A stretch of DNA of 60,476 bases from JAMCRM01 sp041685075 (GTDB lineage: Bacteria; Acidobacteriota; Terriglobia; Bryobacterales; Bryobacteraceae). The notes beneath the pieces are model-generated. The model worked only from the letters and a program-made list of their open reading frames with translations. It had not been told where the DNA came from and searched no databases. Shown piece after piece: positions 43,619-52,557 of this stretch. Position numbers and translations under genes: made by a program. The stretch lies in NCBI GenBank assembly GCA_041685075.1, contig JAWLGN010000001.1:1-60476 (forward strand). Reading direction: 5' to 3'. Every line of letters begins with the position of its first letter. The stretch's first letter is position 1.

Positions 43619-44770
43619 ATGCGGAAGCTGTGCATTCTGGCCTGTCTGGCGGCGCTTCCCGCGGCTGCCCAGAGCGCCGTTACCCGTGAAGACGACTACT
43701 GGGTCCGGACCCTGACGGGCGTCGAAGCACTGCCGCCGGAGGCGCGCCTGCAAGTCGTTTCTGAAGGCGCCGTAGTGGTGACCGGGGCCGATGAAGCCAG
43801 GCTGCGATGGCAACTGAAGGCCCGCACCCGGGCGGAGGGAGAGGCCGAGGCGCGCCGCCGCCTGGAATCCGTATCCGTCAAGTTCTCGAAGACCGCGGGC
43901 AAGCACCTCCTGGCCGTTCATCGCGGCGGAGCCGCGGATGCCGGACTGAAGCTCGTGGTTCCCCGCAGCCTCCCGGCGCTCGCGGTGATCACCCGGGAGG
44001 GCAGCGTGAATGCCTCCGGGCTGGCATCGGACAGCATCACCCTGGCGAGCGGCGCGGGCGCCATCCATGCAGGCCGCCTGGAGGGCAACCTGGTGGCCCG
44101 CACGGCCGGCGGAGCGATCGATCTCGGCGAAATTCGCGGCTCGGCGCGCTGCTCCACCGCGGGCGGTAATATCACTGCCCGGCACATCGGCGGCAACGCA
44201 GTGCTCGAAACCGGCGGCGGCGATGTGGACGTGAACGAAATCGGCGGTGACGCCCGGGCCGAGTCGGGCGGCGGCCGCGTGCGCATCGGGCGCGCCGGCG
44301 CCCAGTTGGTGGTGAGCACCGGAGGCGGCCGCATCGAAATCGGAGAGGCGCGCGGCATGCTGGTGCTGCGGAGCGCGGCCGGAGCCGTGCACGTGGGCGC
44401 CGCTCCCCACGGAGTGCGCTGCGAAACCGCCGGCGGCCCCATTCATCTCTCGAAGGTGGCGGGCAGCCTCCGCGCTTCCACTACCATCGGCAACATCGTG
44501 GCCCAACTGCTCGCCAACCGGCCGCTTGAAGACTCCTTCCTGAGCACCGCCCGAGGTGACATTACCGTTCTCATCCCGTCTAACTTGAGTGTGAAGATCC
44601 ACGCCGCCAACGAGTTGTCCGGCGGAAGCCGCCGCATCGTTTCCGACTTCGCCGAGATTACCACCCAGGTGCGCGGCGCCCAGGTCGTCGCGGAAGGCGT
44701 TCTCAACGGCGGCGGTCCGCTGCTGCGCATCATCGGCACGGGCGGAACCATCTTCATCAAACGCCAGTAG
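43619..44770 (+). CDS. Exported DUF4097 beta-repeat protein (module 2)
   Basis: 383 aa with an N-terminal signal peptide (MRKLCILACLAALPAAAQSA). A DUF4097 beta-helix with Gly-rich repeats (about 130-290) carries units such as GGNITARHIGGNAVLETGGGD and EIGEARGMLVL. It is the second DUF4097 protein in the window, here without LiaF spans. It begins three bases after the anti-sigma stop. Confidence 0.85.
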   Translation: MRKLCILACLAALPAAAQSAVTREDDYWVRTLTGVEALPPEARLQVVSEGAVVVTGADEARLRWQLKARTRAEGEAEARRRLESVSVKFSKTAGKHLLAVHRGGAADAGLKLVVPRSLPALAVITREGSVNASGLASDSITLASGAGAIHAGRLEGNLVARTAGGAIDLGEIRGSARCSTAGGNITARHIGGNAVLETGGGDVDVNEIGGDARAESGGGRVRIGRAGAQLVVSTGGGRIEIGEARGMLVLRSAAGAVHVGAAPHGVRCETAGGPIHLSKVAGSLRASTTIGNIVAQLLANRPLEDSFLSTARGDITVLIPSNLSVKIHAANELSGGSRRIVSDFAEITTQVRGAQVVAEGVLNGGGPLLRIIGTGGTIFIKRQ

Positions 44771-44785
44771 AGCAGGGAACTTACA

Positions 44786-45664
44786 ATGAGAAGCGCATTT
44801 CTAACTGTCATCGCTATCATTTCGGCGGGAACGCTGTTGGCGCAACAGCCCAAGCCGCCGGATCCCCCCAACCCGCCCCGTCCGGCGCCGCGCAGCATCT
44901 ACGTGAGAGGCGGCAGCGGCCCCTATCTGGGGATCGGGGTGGCCGACGTTAATACCGAACGCGCTAAAGAGCTGAAGCTGCCCGAGGAGCGCGGCGTGGA
45001 GGTGAAGAGCGTCACGCCGGACGGCCCCGCAGCCAAGGCGGGTATTCAGGAAGGCGACGTGGTGCTGGAATACAACGGGCAGCGCGTGGAGGGGAGGGAA
45101 TCGCTGCTTCGCATGGTGCGGGAAACGCCAGCCGGCCGCCAGGTCAGGCTAGAGGTCTGGCGCAACGGTGCCTCCCAGACCCTCACCGCCACGCTCGGCA
45201 AGCGGCCGCGCGGTGTCATCTACGGCCAGGATGGCCGGGAGTGGACCATCGACATACCGGAGATGCCCAACATCGTCATCCCCCGTATTCCGGATGCGCC
45301 GCGCCCCACGCTCTCCTGGCGCAGCAGCATGCTGGGGGTTGAGAGCGAGTCGCTGAACTCGCAATTAGCGGAGTACTTCGGGGTGAAAGAAGGGGTGCTG
45401 GTGCGCTCGGTAGTGCGGGACTCGCCGGCCGAGAAGGCGGGCATCAAGGCCGGGGACGTCATCGTCAAGCTCGACGGCACGGCCGTAACCAGCCCGCGCG
45501 AGATCTCGAGCGTGCTGCGTTCGCTGCGCGGCGCCAAGCGCACGGTGCCGGTCATCATCGTGCGGGAGCGCAAGGAACGGACCCTGATGGTCACCCTGGA
45601 GGAACCCGCCCCACGCGCGCCGGCACGCATCCGCACCGTAGGCTTTGAGGTAGCCGCCTGCTGA
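44786..45664 (+). CDS. Exported protein with two PDZ domains (module 2)
   Basis: 292 aa with a signal peptide (AIISAGTLLAQ). PDZ-like domains lie at about residues 50-135 (GVEVKSVTPDGPAAKAGIQEGD) and about 180-270 (GVLVRSVVRDSPAEKAG, IKAGDVIVKLDG). No Ser-protease catalytic triad is present, so it is not HtrA. It may be a peptide-binding regulator of the second envelope module, for example sensing misfolded outer-membrane proteins. It lies 15 bases after the DUF4097 gene. Confidence 0.85.
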   Translation: MRSAFLTVIAIISAGTLLAQQPKPPDPPNPPRPAPRSIYVRGGSGPYLGIGVADVNTERAKELKLPEERGVEVKSVTPDGPAAKAGIQEGDVVLEYNGQRVEGRESLLRMVRETPAGRQVRLEVWRNGASQTLTATLGKRPRGVIYGQDGREWTIDIPEMPNIVIPRIPDAPRPTLSWRSSMLGVESESLNSQLAEYFGVKEGVLVRSVVRDSPAEKAGIKAGDVIVKLDGTAVTSPREISSVLRSLRGAKRTVPVIIVRERKERTLMVTLEEPAPRAPARIRTVGFEVAAC

Positions 45665-45670
45665 ACGGCG

Positions 45671-46708
45671 TTACTCGAGCGAGGCAGTCCTGGCGATCTC
45701 CTCCCAACCGTACACGAGAAAATTCCGCGGCCCGCTGTTCATCGCCACCAGGAGACCTTTCGGGAAACGCGGCCCGAGAGGCGCCGAGACCACCTCGATG
45801 CCGTCCGTCGAGTCGGCGCCGCCGCGAATGATGGCCACGAGTTCCGGCGCGCCTTCTCTGCGGTAGATGTGATAACGGCTGGCGCCGTCGAGTTGATCGG
45901 TGCAGACGATGTAGCCCGTTCCGTCGGGACGCGCGTAGATCCCGATGCCTTCGCGGTCGCCCGAAAAGCCCGTTTTGCCGAAGTGGGACAGTTCCCGGGC
46001 CGCCTGCGGGTGATCGGGATCGGCAGGATACTTGTGAATGCCGTCCGCCTCGTCTGCGTAGTAGACATGGCCGAGCGCGTCATCCACGGCTACCGCTTCA
46101 ATCTCCCCGCCGCCGCTGAAGCGGCCGAAGCGGCGCACCAGGGAGACGCCCACGCGGCCGTTTCCGTCGTCCTCCAGCCGGTACTGGGCGAGGTAGCCTT
46201 CGCGCGGCCCCGTCTTGGGACTCACGATGGCGAAGACCGCGCCATCCCGGGGCCGGCGGTAGAGCGCGATGCCCATGGGGGCGGCGGCTTCGCCGCTCTC
46301 TCCCGCGAAGACCCGGGAGCGATGGTGCGAAGTGATGTCGGAGACGCCGCCGTCCACGATGCGGAAAATCCGCAGCCGCTGCTTATAGCGCTCCGTGACC
46401 ACCGCGATATCGATGGCCTCGCCGCCGAGCCGGAAGCCATACTCCACATCGACGTTGTTGGGACGGTCGATCCCGGGCACCTTCTGGCGAATTTTGCCGT
46501 CCAGCCCGAAGACGTACAAAGCGCCCTGCGGTGCGGCGGCCTTGTCCGTGCCCAGAATCAGACTCTGCTGCGGATCGGCCGGGTGAACCCAGACGGCGGG
46601 GTCGTCGGGATCTTCTCCCACCGGCTCGGTCGAAAGCGCCGGGCGCACGTCCACTGCCGCCGGTTGCCAGAAAAAGGCGATTGCCAGTGCGGTCAAAAAG
46701 TATCTCAT
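45671..46708 (-). CDS. Beta-propeller phytase
   Basis: 345 aa starting at the ATG at 46708 (a signal peptide MRYFLTALAIAFFWQPAAA-like follows). The early DDPAVWVHP, IDRPNNVDVEYGF, the acidic EAVAVDDALGHVYYADE and SDREGIGIY-type metal-binding stretches match the six-bladed calcium-dependent phytase family, which releases phosphate from phytate outside the cell. It lies directly downstream of an alkaline phosphatase gene (gap of seven bases), forming a phosphate-scavenging operon. The activity is family inference. Confidence 0.88.
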   Translation of the reverse strand: MRYFLTALAIAFFWQPAAVDVRPALSTEPVGEDPDDPAVWVHPADPQQSLILGTDKAAAPQGALYVFGLDGKIRQKVPGIDRPNNVDVEYGFRLGGEAIDIAVVTERYKQRLRIFRIVDGGVSDITSHHRSRVFAGESGEAAAPMGIALYRRPRDGAVFAIVSPKTGPREGYLAQYRLEDDGNGRVGVSLVRRFGRFSGGGEIEAVAVDDALGHVYYADEADGIHKYPADPDHPQAARELSHFGKTGFSGDREGIGIYARPDGTGYIVCTDQLDGASRYHIYRREGAPELVAIIRGGADSTDGIEVVSAPLGPRFPKGLLVAMNSGPRNFLVYGWEEIARTASLE

Positions 46709-46715
46709 GAGTGGC

Positions 46716-47855
46716 TCAGTCCACCGTCGTCCGTTTGGCCTGGCCCGCCTTCTGCGGCTGCCGGCTCCAGCCGAAGGCATCGAGCATGATGCGGAAAATT
46801 TCGGTATTGGGAAACACGCCGCGCACCCGCTCCGCCCCGGGTCCCTGAGCCGCCACGAGCACTTCCTCGGCGGTGTGATCGTCGTCCCGGCGCACGGTTT
46901 TCAAACGAATGGTATCCACGTCGTCGGTCTGGACGGCCCTGTCGGAGCTGTCCAGCAGCGGTCTGCCTTTGCGTCCGTCGTGTATGCGGAGATCGTAGGA
47001 GTGATCGGCCGTGAACAGGATCAGGGTGCCGGTGCCTTGCATCCTCTCGACGGTCCGCCGGATGGACTTGTCGAACGCCACGGTACGGTCCAGGCCCCTG
47101 ATGAGATCTTCGGTGTGCAGGTTGGATTCGACCATCAGAAAGAAGCCCTTCTCGTTGCGGGAGAGGATATCGATGGCGCGCTGCGTCGCCTGGTCGAGGT
47201 CGAACTCCCCGTCGAAGAGCACGGTAGCGCGGCGGGCCTGCGGCGGGACCGAATCGAGCGTGTCGTACCACGTCAACCCGGCATTGTCGAGTGCGGCCCG
47301 GGCGCCGCGTCGGGCCTCGAGCACATCGTCGCGTCCGGCCCCGATCACGACATCGATCCCATCGCCGAACCGTGGCGCCAGCAGGTTCCGGAAGACAGCA
47401 GCCGTGTCCTTGCGATCGTTGACGTGCGCGTAGCAGGCGGCCGGCGTGGCCGAGAGCACGGAGCTGTTGGAGACCACGCCCGTGGACAGTCCGCGCTCCT
47501 CGGCGTACTCGAGAATGGTCTTGAGCGGTTCACCGTCCTTCTTGCCGCGGAGTGCGGCCGCGGATTGGGAAAGAACGCCATTATGCGTCTTCTCCCCCGT
47601 GACGATGGCGGTCATGCCGGCTGCCGAGTCGGTCACCCACTGCGAAGCCGCCGACGTCTCGGAAAGCGCGATGTGGGGCATCCGGTAGATGAACAACCGC
47701 CCCGGTTCGTTGTAGCCGTGAATACTGGCGGCGTTGAGGGTCGGAATGCCGGCCGCGTCCCCGAGGAACAGGATGATATTCTTCGCGCCGCCTGCCGCGG
47801 TGAGCGGCGCAGCCAGCGCGATCAGCAGAATGGCACTCCGCCTTCCGTTGGTCAT
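46716..47855 (-). CDS. Alkaline phosphatase
   Basis: 379 aa starting at the ATG at 47855, with GGAGGGG seven bases upstream. A signal peptide (ILLIALAAPLTAAG) precedes NIILFLGDAAGIPTL. The catalytic Ser lies in VTDSAAGMTAIVTGEKT, and metal-site residues in FLMVESNLHTEDL and LFTADHSYDLR. This is a PhoA-family periplasmic phosphomonoesterase of about normal size. It is co-transcribed with the phytase. No Pho-box search was possible. Confidence 0.92.
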   Translation of the reverse strand: MTNGRRSAILLIALAAPLTAAGGAKNIILFLGDAAGIPTLNAASIHGYNEPGRLFIYRMPHIALSETSAASQWVTDSAAGMTAIVTGEKTHNGVLSQSAAALRGKKDGEPLKTILEYAEERGLSTGVVSNSSVLSATPAACYAHVNDRKDTAAVFRNLLAPRFGDGIDVVIGAGRDDVLEARRGARAALDNAGLTWYDTLDSVPPQARRATVLFDGEFDLDQATQRAIDILSRNEKGFFLMVESNLHTEDLIRGLDRTVAFDKSIRRTVERMQGTGTLILFTADHSYDLRIHDGRKGRPLLDSSDRAVQTDDVDTIRLKTVRRDDDHTAEEVLVAAQGPGAERVRGVFPNTEIFRIMLDAFGWSRQPQKAGQAKRTTVD

Positions 47856-47970
47856 CGGCGGTCCCCTCCGTAACGGCTCCACTGAAACTATATAACAGCT
47901 TCACTGAAGCCACGGACGTGCCGCCGCGGTCCGGAAGACCCTGCAGCGTCGGGGCGCGGAGTTCGGTGAG

Positions 47971-49548
47971 TTAGGGTACAACGGCCGAGGCGAGCCTCTG
48001 CCGCATGTCCGTGACGAAGCCGCGGATCTCCCCGGCCGAGGCGGGCGGCAGCTTGCCGATGCGGGGGTCGCCTTCGCTCACTTCCGCCTGCCGCTCCAGC
48101 GCCTGTAGGGCGCGCTCCACGCGTCCTTTCAATCCGGGAACCTTGTGGCCGCCTTGCAGTACCTTGTAGCCGAAGAACGCCTCGGCGTGCAGCCGCCAGA
48201 TCACGGCCGTTCGCTCGAGCAGCGCCAGCCGCCAGTAGAGATCGCCATACCGGGCGGCAGCGAGGTGCGGGCGGGCGTTCTCCAGGTGCCGGAGGGCGCG
48301 ATGGGCCAGCGCCACGGCCGCGTCCTTCTCGGCCAGGACCTCCTCCAGCATGGCCGCATCCGGATGTCGCAGCCGCATCTCCAATTCTTTGAATTGCGGG
48401 TCGTCGGGGTACCACTTGGCCGTAGAGAACCCTCGCAGGTGGCCGTCGGCGTAGCCGAACGCGGGCAGGCGCGAGTGATTCGTCACCCAGAACTTCAGCG
48501 CGAAGAACGACGCGTTCACGATATCGAAGGTTGGCTTGAGCGCGCGTTCGATCTCTTCGGCCGCCGCGGCGCCGTAACGCTTCACGGTCCACTCGCGCCA
48601 GACGTCCGCGCCCGTGATACCGGCATCCTGGGTGAAGCGGAACATGGCATAGATGTTGATCTCGTTGGGTGTGTTGACGGCATCGTAGCCGCCGTGGTCC
48701 AGCCGCACGTTATAGCCCGCCACGCCCTTCCGTGAGAGGGCATAGCGCCAGCGGCGCTCGAAGTACTCGGGTTGGGTGTAGGGAATGCGATTGCGGCCGG
48801 TGTACTCGGAGGAGCCGTCGAACTCCACGATCTGCTGCCGGTCCGGGAAGGCGCCGATCAACGGATGGTTCGGATAGAAGGGATGCCAGTCGTGCGGCTC
48901 GCACTTGGTCTGGATCATGACGTGGGGCGCGGTTTTGGCATAACCTTCGCGAAACCACTCCAGCTCCCGCGGCTCGTAGAGGAAGGAGCGCACGATGAAG
49001 TCCTTGTTGCGGCGCCTGCAGACCTCCCCGATGGTGTTGATCATCTTGGTGAACCGCTCCGGCATGGAGAGCGACGATGCCACCTGGTCCGGGCGGAAGA
49101 TCTTGTACTCGGTCTCGTGGAAGGTCAGGATCAGGCCGTCGAACTCGGGGTATTCGGTGAAGACCCGCTCATAGCGCGCCGCCAGCCACTCCCATAATCC
49201 CGGGCGGTCGAGTTGCACGACTTTGCCGTCGCGGAAGCGTTCCGGAACATTTTGGAGTTCCCGCACCCAGATCCACACCCGCAGATTCCGGCTGTGGGCC
49301 TCCTGCGCCAGCCGGCGCAACCTGGCGCCGCGGTCGCTGCCGTCGAACAGTTGCGAAGCATACCCGATCATGCCGTGCGAGAACACCACGGTGTTCACGT
49401 CGTAGTCTCGCGCCAGCTTCATGGTGGCGGAGACATACGCCGGATCGAGTTTATGGAACTGCCATGCGCGGTAGGGGACGAGCGGCGCCGCTGTAGCGGC
49501 AGCGCAAACAGCCCATAGCAGGCAGGCTTTTTTCAATCCACCATGCAT
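47971..49548 (-). CDS. Exported TIM-barrel glycosidase-like protein
   Basis: 525 aa with a signal peptide (ACLLWAVCAAATAAP). The barrel (about 30-330) has VNTVVFSHGMIGY, LRVWIWVRELQNVP, FDGLILTFHETEY (possible acid Glu), IQTKCEPHDWHP and GYNVRLDHGGYDA. A helical C-terminal region (about 350-520) follows. It resembles alpha-glucuronidase-like glycoside hydrolases by layout, but the family assignment is uncertain. Similar in style to the 728-aa protein earlier. Confidence 0.65.
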   Translation of the reverse strand: MHGGLKKACLLWAVCAAATAAPLVPYRAWQFHKLDPAYVSATMKLARDYDVNTVVFSHGMIGYASQLFDGSDRGARLRRLAQEAHSRNLRVWIWVRELQNVPERFRDGKVVQLDRPGLWEWLAARYERVFTEYPEFDGLILTFHETEYKIFRPDQVASSLSMPERFTKMINTIGEVCRRRNKDFIVRSFLYEPRELEWFREGYAKTAPHVMIQTKCEPHDWHPFYPNHPLIGAFPDRQQIVEFDGSSEYTGRNRIPYTQPEYFERRWRYALSRKGVAGYNVRLDHGGYDAVNTPNEINIYAMFRFTQDAGITGADVWREWTVKRYGAAAAEEIERALKPTFDIVNASFFALKFWVTNHSRLPAFGYADGHLRGFSTAKWYPDDPQFKELEMRLRHPDAAMLEEVLAEKDAAVALAHRALRHLENARPHLAAARYGDLYWRLALLERTAVIWRLHAEAFFGYKVLQGGHKVPGLKGRVERALQALERQAEVSEGDPRIGKLPPASAGEIRGFVTDMRQRLASAVVP

Positions 49549-49808
49549 CGTAGCGAAACCCGTGCTTGCGTTGACATATCAGATATTAGCATGGGGAGCT
49601 GCGGGTCCCGCGGCGATGGCGCGTGAGGCTGCGGGTCTCGTGGCGACGGCGACACACGCGAACTCGTTGGGCCGGGGTGTGTCGCGGCCCACGGCGGGAA
49701 CCGTGGGCCGCACCCCAGGAGGGCCACGCCAGCACGGCATTGCCCTTCGCACACAAACCTACAATTGCAACAGGCGGGCCACTCCCGCCACTCTCGGTAC
49801 CGCCGCGG
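49549..49808. repeat. Intergenic direct repeat and 11-bp hairpin
   Basis: A direct repeat of about 24 bp occurs twice at 30-bp spacing (49598-49621 and 49628-49651, GCTGCGGGTCCCGCGGCGA-type). It is followed by a perfect inverted repeat GCGGCCCACGG (49684-49694) / CCGTGGGCCGC (49701-49711) with a six-base loop. The gap has no credible gene. Confidence 0.6.
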
Positions 49809-49985
49809 TCAGCCCCGCGCCGGGTTGCTCTCCGGATGCGCCTGCACCAGTTCCCAACGGCCCCGGCCGCACATGTTCCTGCACGGCGGGAATGGCTGGC
49901 CGGCAGTGAAGTTCTCCGGCGTCTTGCAGACCGTGCACCAGTAGGTGCCGGTGGTGGGGACGGTGGTGCCAGGTTGATGACTCAT
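49809..49985 (-). CDS. YjzC-like small zinc-ribbon protein
   Basis: 58 aa, missed by long-ORF searches because it sits in another frame. The ATG at 49985 overlaps the gph stop by four bases (ATGA). The sequence GTYWCTVCKTPENF, PFPPCRNMCGRGRWELV follows the YjzC-type pattern with a CxxC and a CxxxC, so a metal-bound ribbon is likely. Role unknown. Confidence 0.65.
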   Translation of the reverse strand: MSHQPGTTVPTTGTYWCTVCKTPENFTAGQPFPPCRNMCGRGRWELVQAHPESNPARG

Positions 49986-50647
49986 AACTTTGCCCCGCTG
50001 CGCTGCGCGATGACCCATTCGGCGGCTTCTTCGATGCGGTCCACCAGCAGGTCGGGCGCGGCATCGGCCAGCGATTCGGGCTGGAAACCATAGGTTACCC
50101 CGCAGGACATCACCCCGGCGTTGCGGGCGGTCAGAATATCCACCGCGCTGTCCCCTACCATGAGGGTCTTCTCGCGCGCCGCGCCGCACTCTCCCAGCAG
50201 GGTCTCGACCCCGATGGGGTGCGGTTTCTTGAAATCGAAACTGTTGCCGCCGTAGACCTGCCGGAAGTAGGGACCCATCCCCAATCCCGCCACGATCTCG
50301 CGGCTGATGCGCACGGGCTTGTTGGTGAGGACCGCCATGGCGACGCCGGCGTCCTGCAGGCGCTCGAGCGACTCCCGCACGCCGGGATAGGGCGCCGTGT
50401 AGTCCAGCTTGTGGTCGCGATAGTACTCCAGGAAGAACTCCAGCGCCTCCTGCACCTGCTCCTGAGTGGCCTGCTCGCCCAGCACGCGGCGGATCAGCAT
50501 CGGCGCGCCGTCGCCTACGTAGGAATAAACGCGCTCGTGTTCGAGCGGCGGCATGCCCATGTGACGGCGCGCGGCGTTCACCGCGTGCGCCAGGTCGAGC
50601 TTGGAGTCGATCAGGGTTCCGTCGAGGTCGAAGATCACCAGGTCCAT
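49982..50647 (-). CDS. gph: Phosphoglycolate phosphatase-type HAD hydrolase
   Basis: 221 aa. Motif I is FDLDGTLIDS, motif II is LTNKPVRIS, motif III is KKPHP and motif IV is GDSAVDILTARNAG, with an alpha-helical cap. This is the usual Gph (2-phosphoglycolate) type, though substrate specificity is inferred. It overlaps the small YjzC-like gene by four bases. Confidence 0.88.
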   Translation of the reverse strand: MDLVIFDLDGTLIDSKLDLAHAVNAARRHMGMPPLEHERVYSYVGDGAPMLIRRVLGEQATQEQVQEALEFFLEYYRDHKLDYTAPYPGVRESLERLQDAGVAMAVLTNKPVRISREIVAGLGMGPYFRQVYGGNSFDFKKPHPIGVETLLGECGAAREKTLMVGDSAVDILTARNAGVMSCGVTYGFQPESLADAAPDLLVDRIEEAAEWVIAQRSGAKL

Positions 50648-50690
50648 AGGTTTGGGGGAATGCGGCTGTCGTTATGATAGCAGGCTGCGC

Positions 50691-50951
50691 CTAACTGGCC
50701 CGGGCTTTGCGCCGGCGGCCGTTGACCGCGGCGGGAGGTTTGCGCCGCACTTCGCCCAACTGGTATTCGAGCAGTTTCCGCTGCAGCGTGTTGCGATGGA
50801 TACCGAGACGCTTGGCAGCCGCCGACCGGTTTCCGTTCGCCTCTTCCAGCGCGCGGGCAATGAGCGTCCTCTCCAGGATCTCCACCGCCTCTTCGAGGAA
50901 GAACCCGTTCCCCATGAGGTGCTCTACCAGGCTTTCGAATCCTTGTTTCAT
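50691..50951 (-). CDS. Fis-family HTH protein
   Basis: 86 aa from the ATG at 50951, which overlaps the cvpA stop (ATGA). A helical N-terminal segment is followed by a C-terminal Fis-type helix-turn-helix (LEEANGNRSAAAKRLGIHRNTLQRKL) and a basic tail. It could be a small DNA-binding partner, or a Fis-like nucleoid protein. It is the last gene of the purC-cvpA set. Confidence 0.8.
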   Translation of the reverse strand: MKQGFESLVEHLMGNGFFLEEAVEILERTLIARALEEANGNRSAAAKRLGIHRNTLQRKLLEYQLGEVRRKPPAAVNGRRRKARAS

Positions 50952-51529
50952 TTTGAGCCTTCGATCTCCGGACGGGGCAGTTTGGACAGACCCTTCTTCA
51001 CCTTTTCGTGCCAGAACGCCTTCACCTGCTTGTGGCTGCTGCGGAAGCCCTCCTTCAGCTCGAAAGGAGCCATGGAAGCGCAGATGCCGGCGGCATCCAC
51101 CACGTAGGGCGAAAAGCGGGAGTCGAGCACCGCCCGCGGCGCCCGGCGGTCCGGCGAAAAGGCCATCATCGCCATCACGAACACAACCGCCAGCAGCACG
51201 CCGCGCACCAGGCCGAAACACGCGCCCAGCAGGCGGTCGAACGCCGACAGCCCAACCGTTTTCATGAACCGCTGCATCACCCGGCCCGCCAGGCTTCCCA
51301 CCAGCAGGACGCCGCAGAACACCAGGATGAAGCCGATAAAATTCGCCACCGCGCGCGAACTGAGATACGGCAGCAGGAACGACCCCGCCGTACCGTAGAA
51401 CCACAGGCCCAGCAGCAGCCCCACGATCACCGCGCCGACACCCACCAGTTCCCGCGAAAATCCCTTGCAGAAAGCGGAAATGGCCGATCCCGCGACCAGG
51501 ATCAGCAGCACAACGTCCAGCCAGTTCAT
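50948..51529 (-). CDS. CvpA family membrane protein
   Basis: 193 aa with four or five spans (VVLLILVAGSAISAF; LVGVGAVIVGLLLGLWFYG; VANFIGFILVFCGVLLVGSL; GLVRGVLLAVVFVM) and the GFSREL motif typical of CvpA. In E. coli CvpA is needed for colicin V production and sits by purF; here it lies by purC. It overlaps both neighbours by four bases. Confidence 0.88.
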   Translation of the reverse strand: MNWLDVVLLILVAGSAISAFCKGFSRELVGVGAVIVGLLLGLWFYGTAGSFLLPYLSSRAVANFIGFILVFCGVLLVGSLAGRVMQRFMKTVGLSAFDRLLGACFGLVRGVLLAVVFVMAMMAFSPDRRAPRAVLDSRFSPYVVDAAGICASMAPFELKEGFRSSHKQVKAFWHEKVKKGLSKLPRPEIEGSK

Positions 51530-52422
51530 AGCTCGCGGCCGGTAAGCGCGCGGTATGCCTGCCTGTATTTCTCGCCGGTCTTGAGCGCCACCTCGCCGGG
51601 CAGCGCGGGTGCGGGCGGCTGCTTGTTCCAGCGGATCGACTCCAGGTAGTCGCGCACGTACTGCTTATCGTAGGAAAGTTGCGGTCCGCCGGGGCGATAG
51701 CTGTCCGCCGGCCAGAACCGCGAGGAATCCGGCGTCAACACTTCGTCGCCCAGCACCAGGCGACCGTCCACAAAACCGAATTCAAACTTGGTATCGGCGA
51801 TCAACACGCCGCGCCCGGATGCGTACTCGGCCGCGCGGCGGTAGATCTCCAGCGTCAGGTCGCGCAGGCGCGCGGCCAGGTCCTCGCCCACCAGCGAAGC
51901 CGCGCGCTCGAAGGAGATGTTCTCGTCGTGCCCCGTTTGCGCCTTGATGGCCGGGGTGAAGATCGGCTCCGGCAGCTTATCGCTTTCCCGCAAGCCCGCA
52001 GGCAGCCGGATGCCGCACACGGTCCCCTGCTCGCGGTACTCTTTCCACCCGGAGCCCGCCAGGTAACCGCGCGCCACGCACTCGATTTCCACCATCCGGG
52101 CGCGGCGCACCAGCATGGAGCGGCCTTCCAGTTGGTCGCGATGCGCGCGCAGCGCTTCGGGATAGCGGTCCACGTCCGCGGTGATGAAGTGTGTAGGGGT
52201 GACGTCCCGCAGAAAATCGAACCAGAAGATCGAAAGCTGCGTGAGTACTCTTCCCTTGTCGGGAATACCGGTCGGGAGGATATAGTCGAAAGCGGAGATG
52301 CGATCGGTGGCGACAATCAGCAGTTCGCCGTCCAGGCGATAGACATCGCGGACCTTGCCTCGCGCATGCCGTTCGAAGCCGGGAAGGTCTGTTTCGAGAA
52401 TGATGTTGTTCGAGGAGGTCAC
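51526..52422 (-). CDS. purC: SAICAR synthetase (PurC)
   Basis: About 298 aa if it starts at the GTG at 52422 (a TTG at 52449 is also in frame). RGKVRDVYRLD, LLIVATDRISAFDYILP, ARMVEIECVARGYLAGSGW and KFEFGFVDG are typical. It joins CAIR and aspartate in purine synthesis. The stop overlaps the cvpA start. Confidence 0.95.
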   Translation of the reverse strand: MTSSNNIILETDLPGFERHARGKVRDVYRLDGELLIVATDRISAFDYILPTGIPDKGRVLTQLSIFWFDFLRDVTPTHFITADVDRYPEALRAHRDQLEGRSMLVRRARMVEIECVARGYLAGSGWKEYREQGTVCGIRLPAGLRESDKLPEPIFTPAIKAQTGHDENISFERAASLVGEDLAARLRDLTLEIYRRAAEYASGRGVLIADTKFEFGFVDGRLVLGDEVLTPDSSRFWPADSYRPGGPQLSYDKQYVRDYLESIRWNKQPPAPALPGEVALKTGEKYRQAYRALTGREL

Positions 52423-52557
52423 GTTGTTTCGGGCGATCGGGGGAGTCAAAACCGATCATAACCCGTCGGCGTGAATTGTCAAACCCGAAAATTCCTCATA
52501 GGCCGCGGTCGCATCGGGCGTGGTGCCATCGCATCGGCCGTGATATCGTTGATGCCT

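Noticed and set aside
49533..49754. A 73-aa minus-strand frame with repeated SPRDPQ
   Set aside because: It overlies the direct repeat, is low complexity and has no Shine-Dalgarno. It is read as repeat DNA, not a gene.
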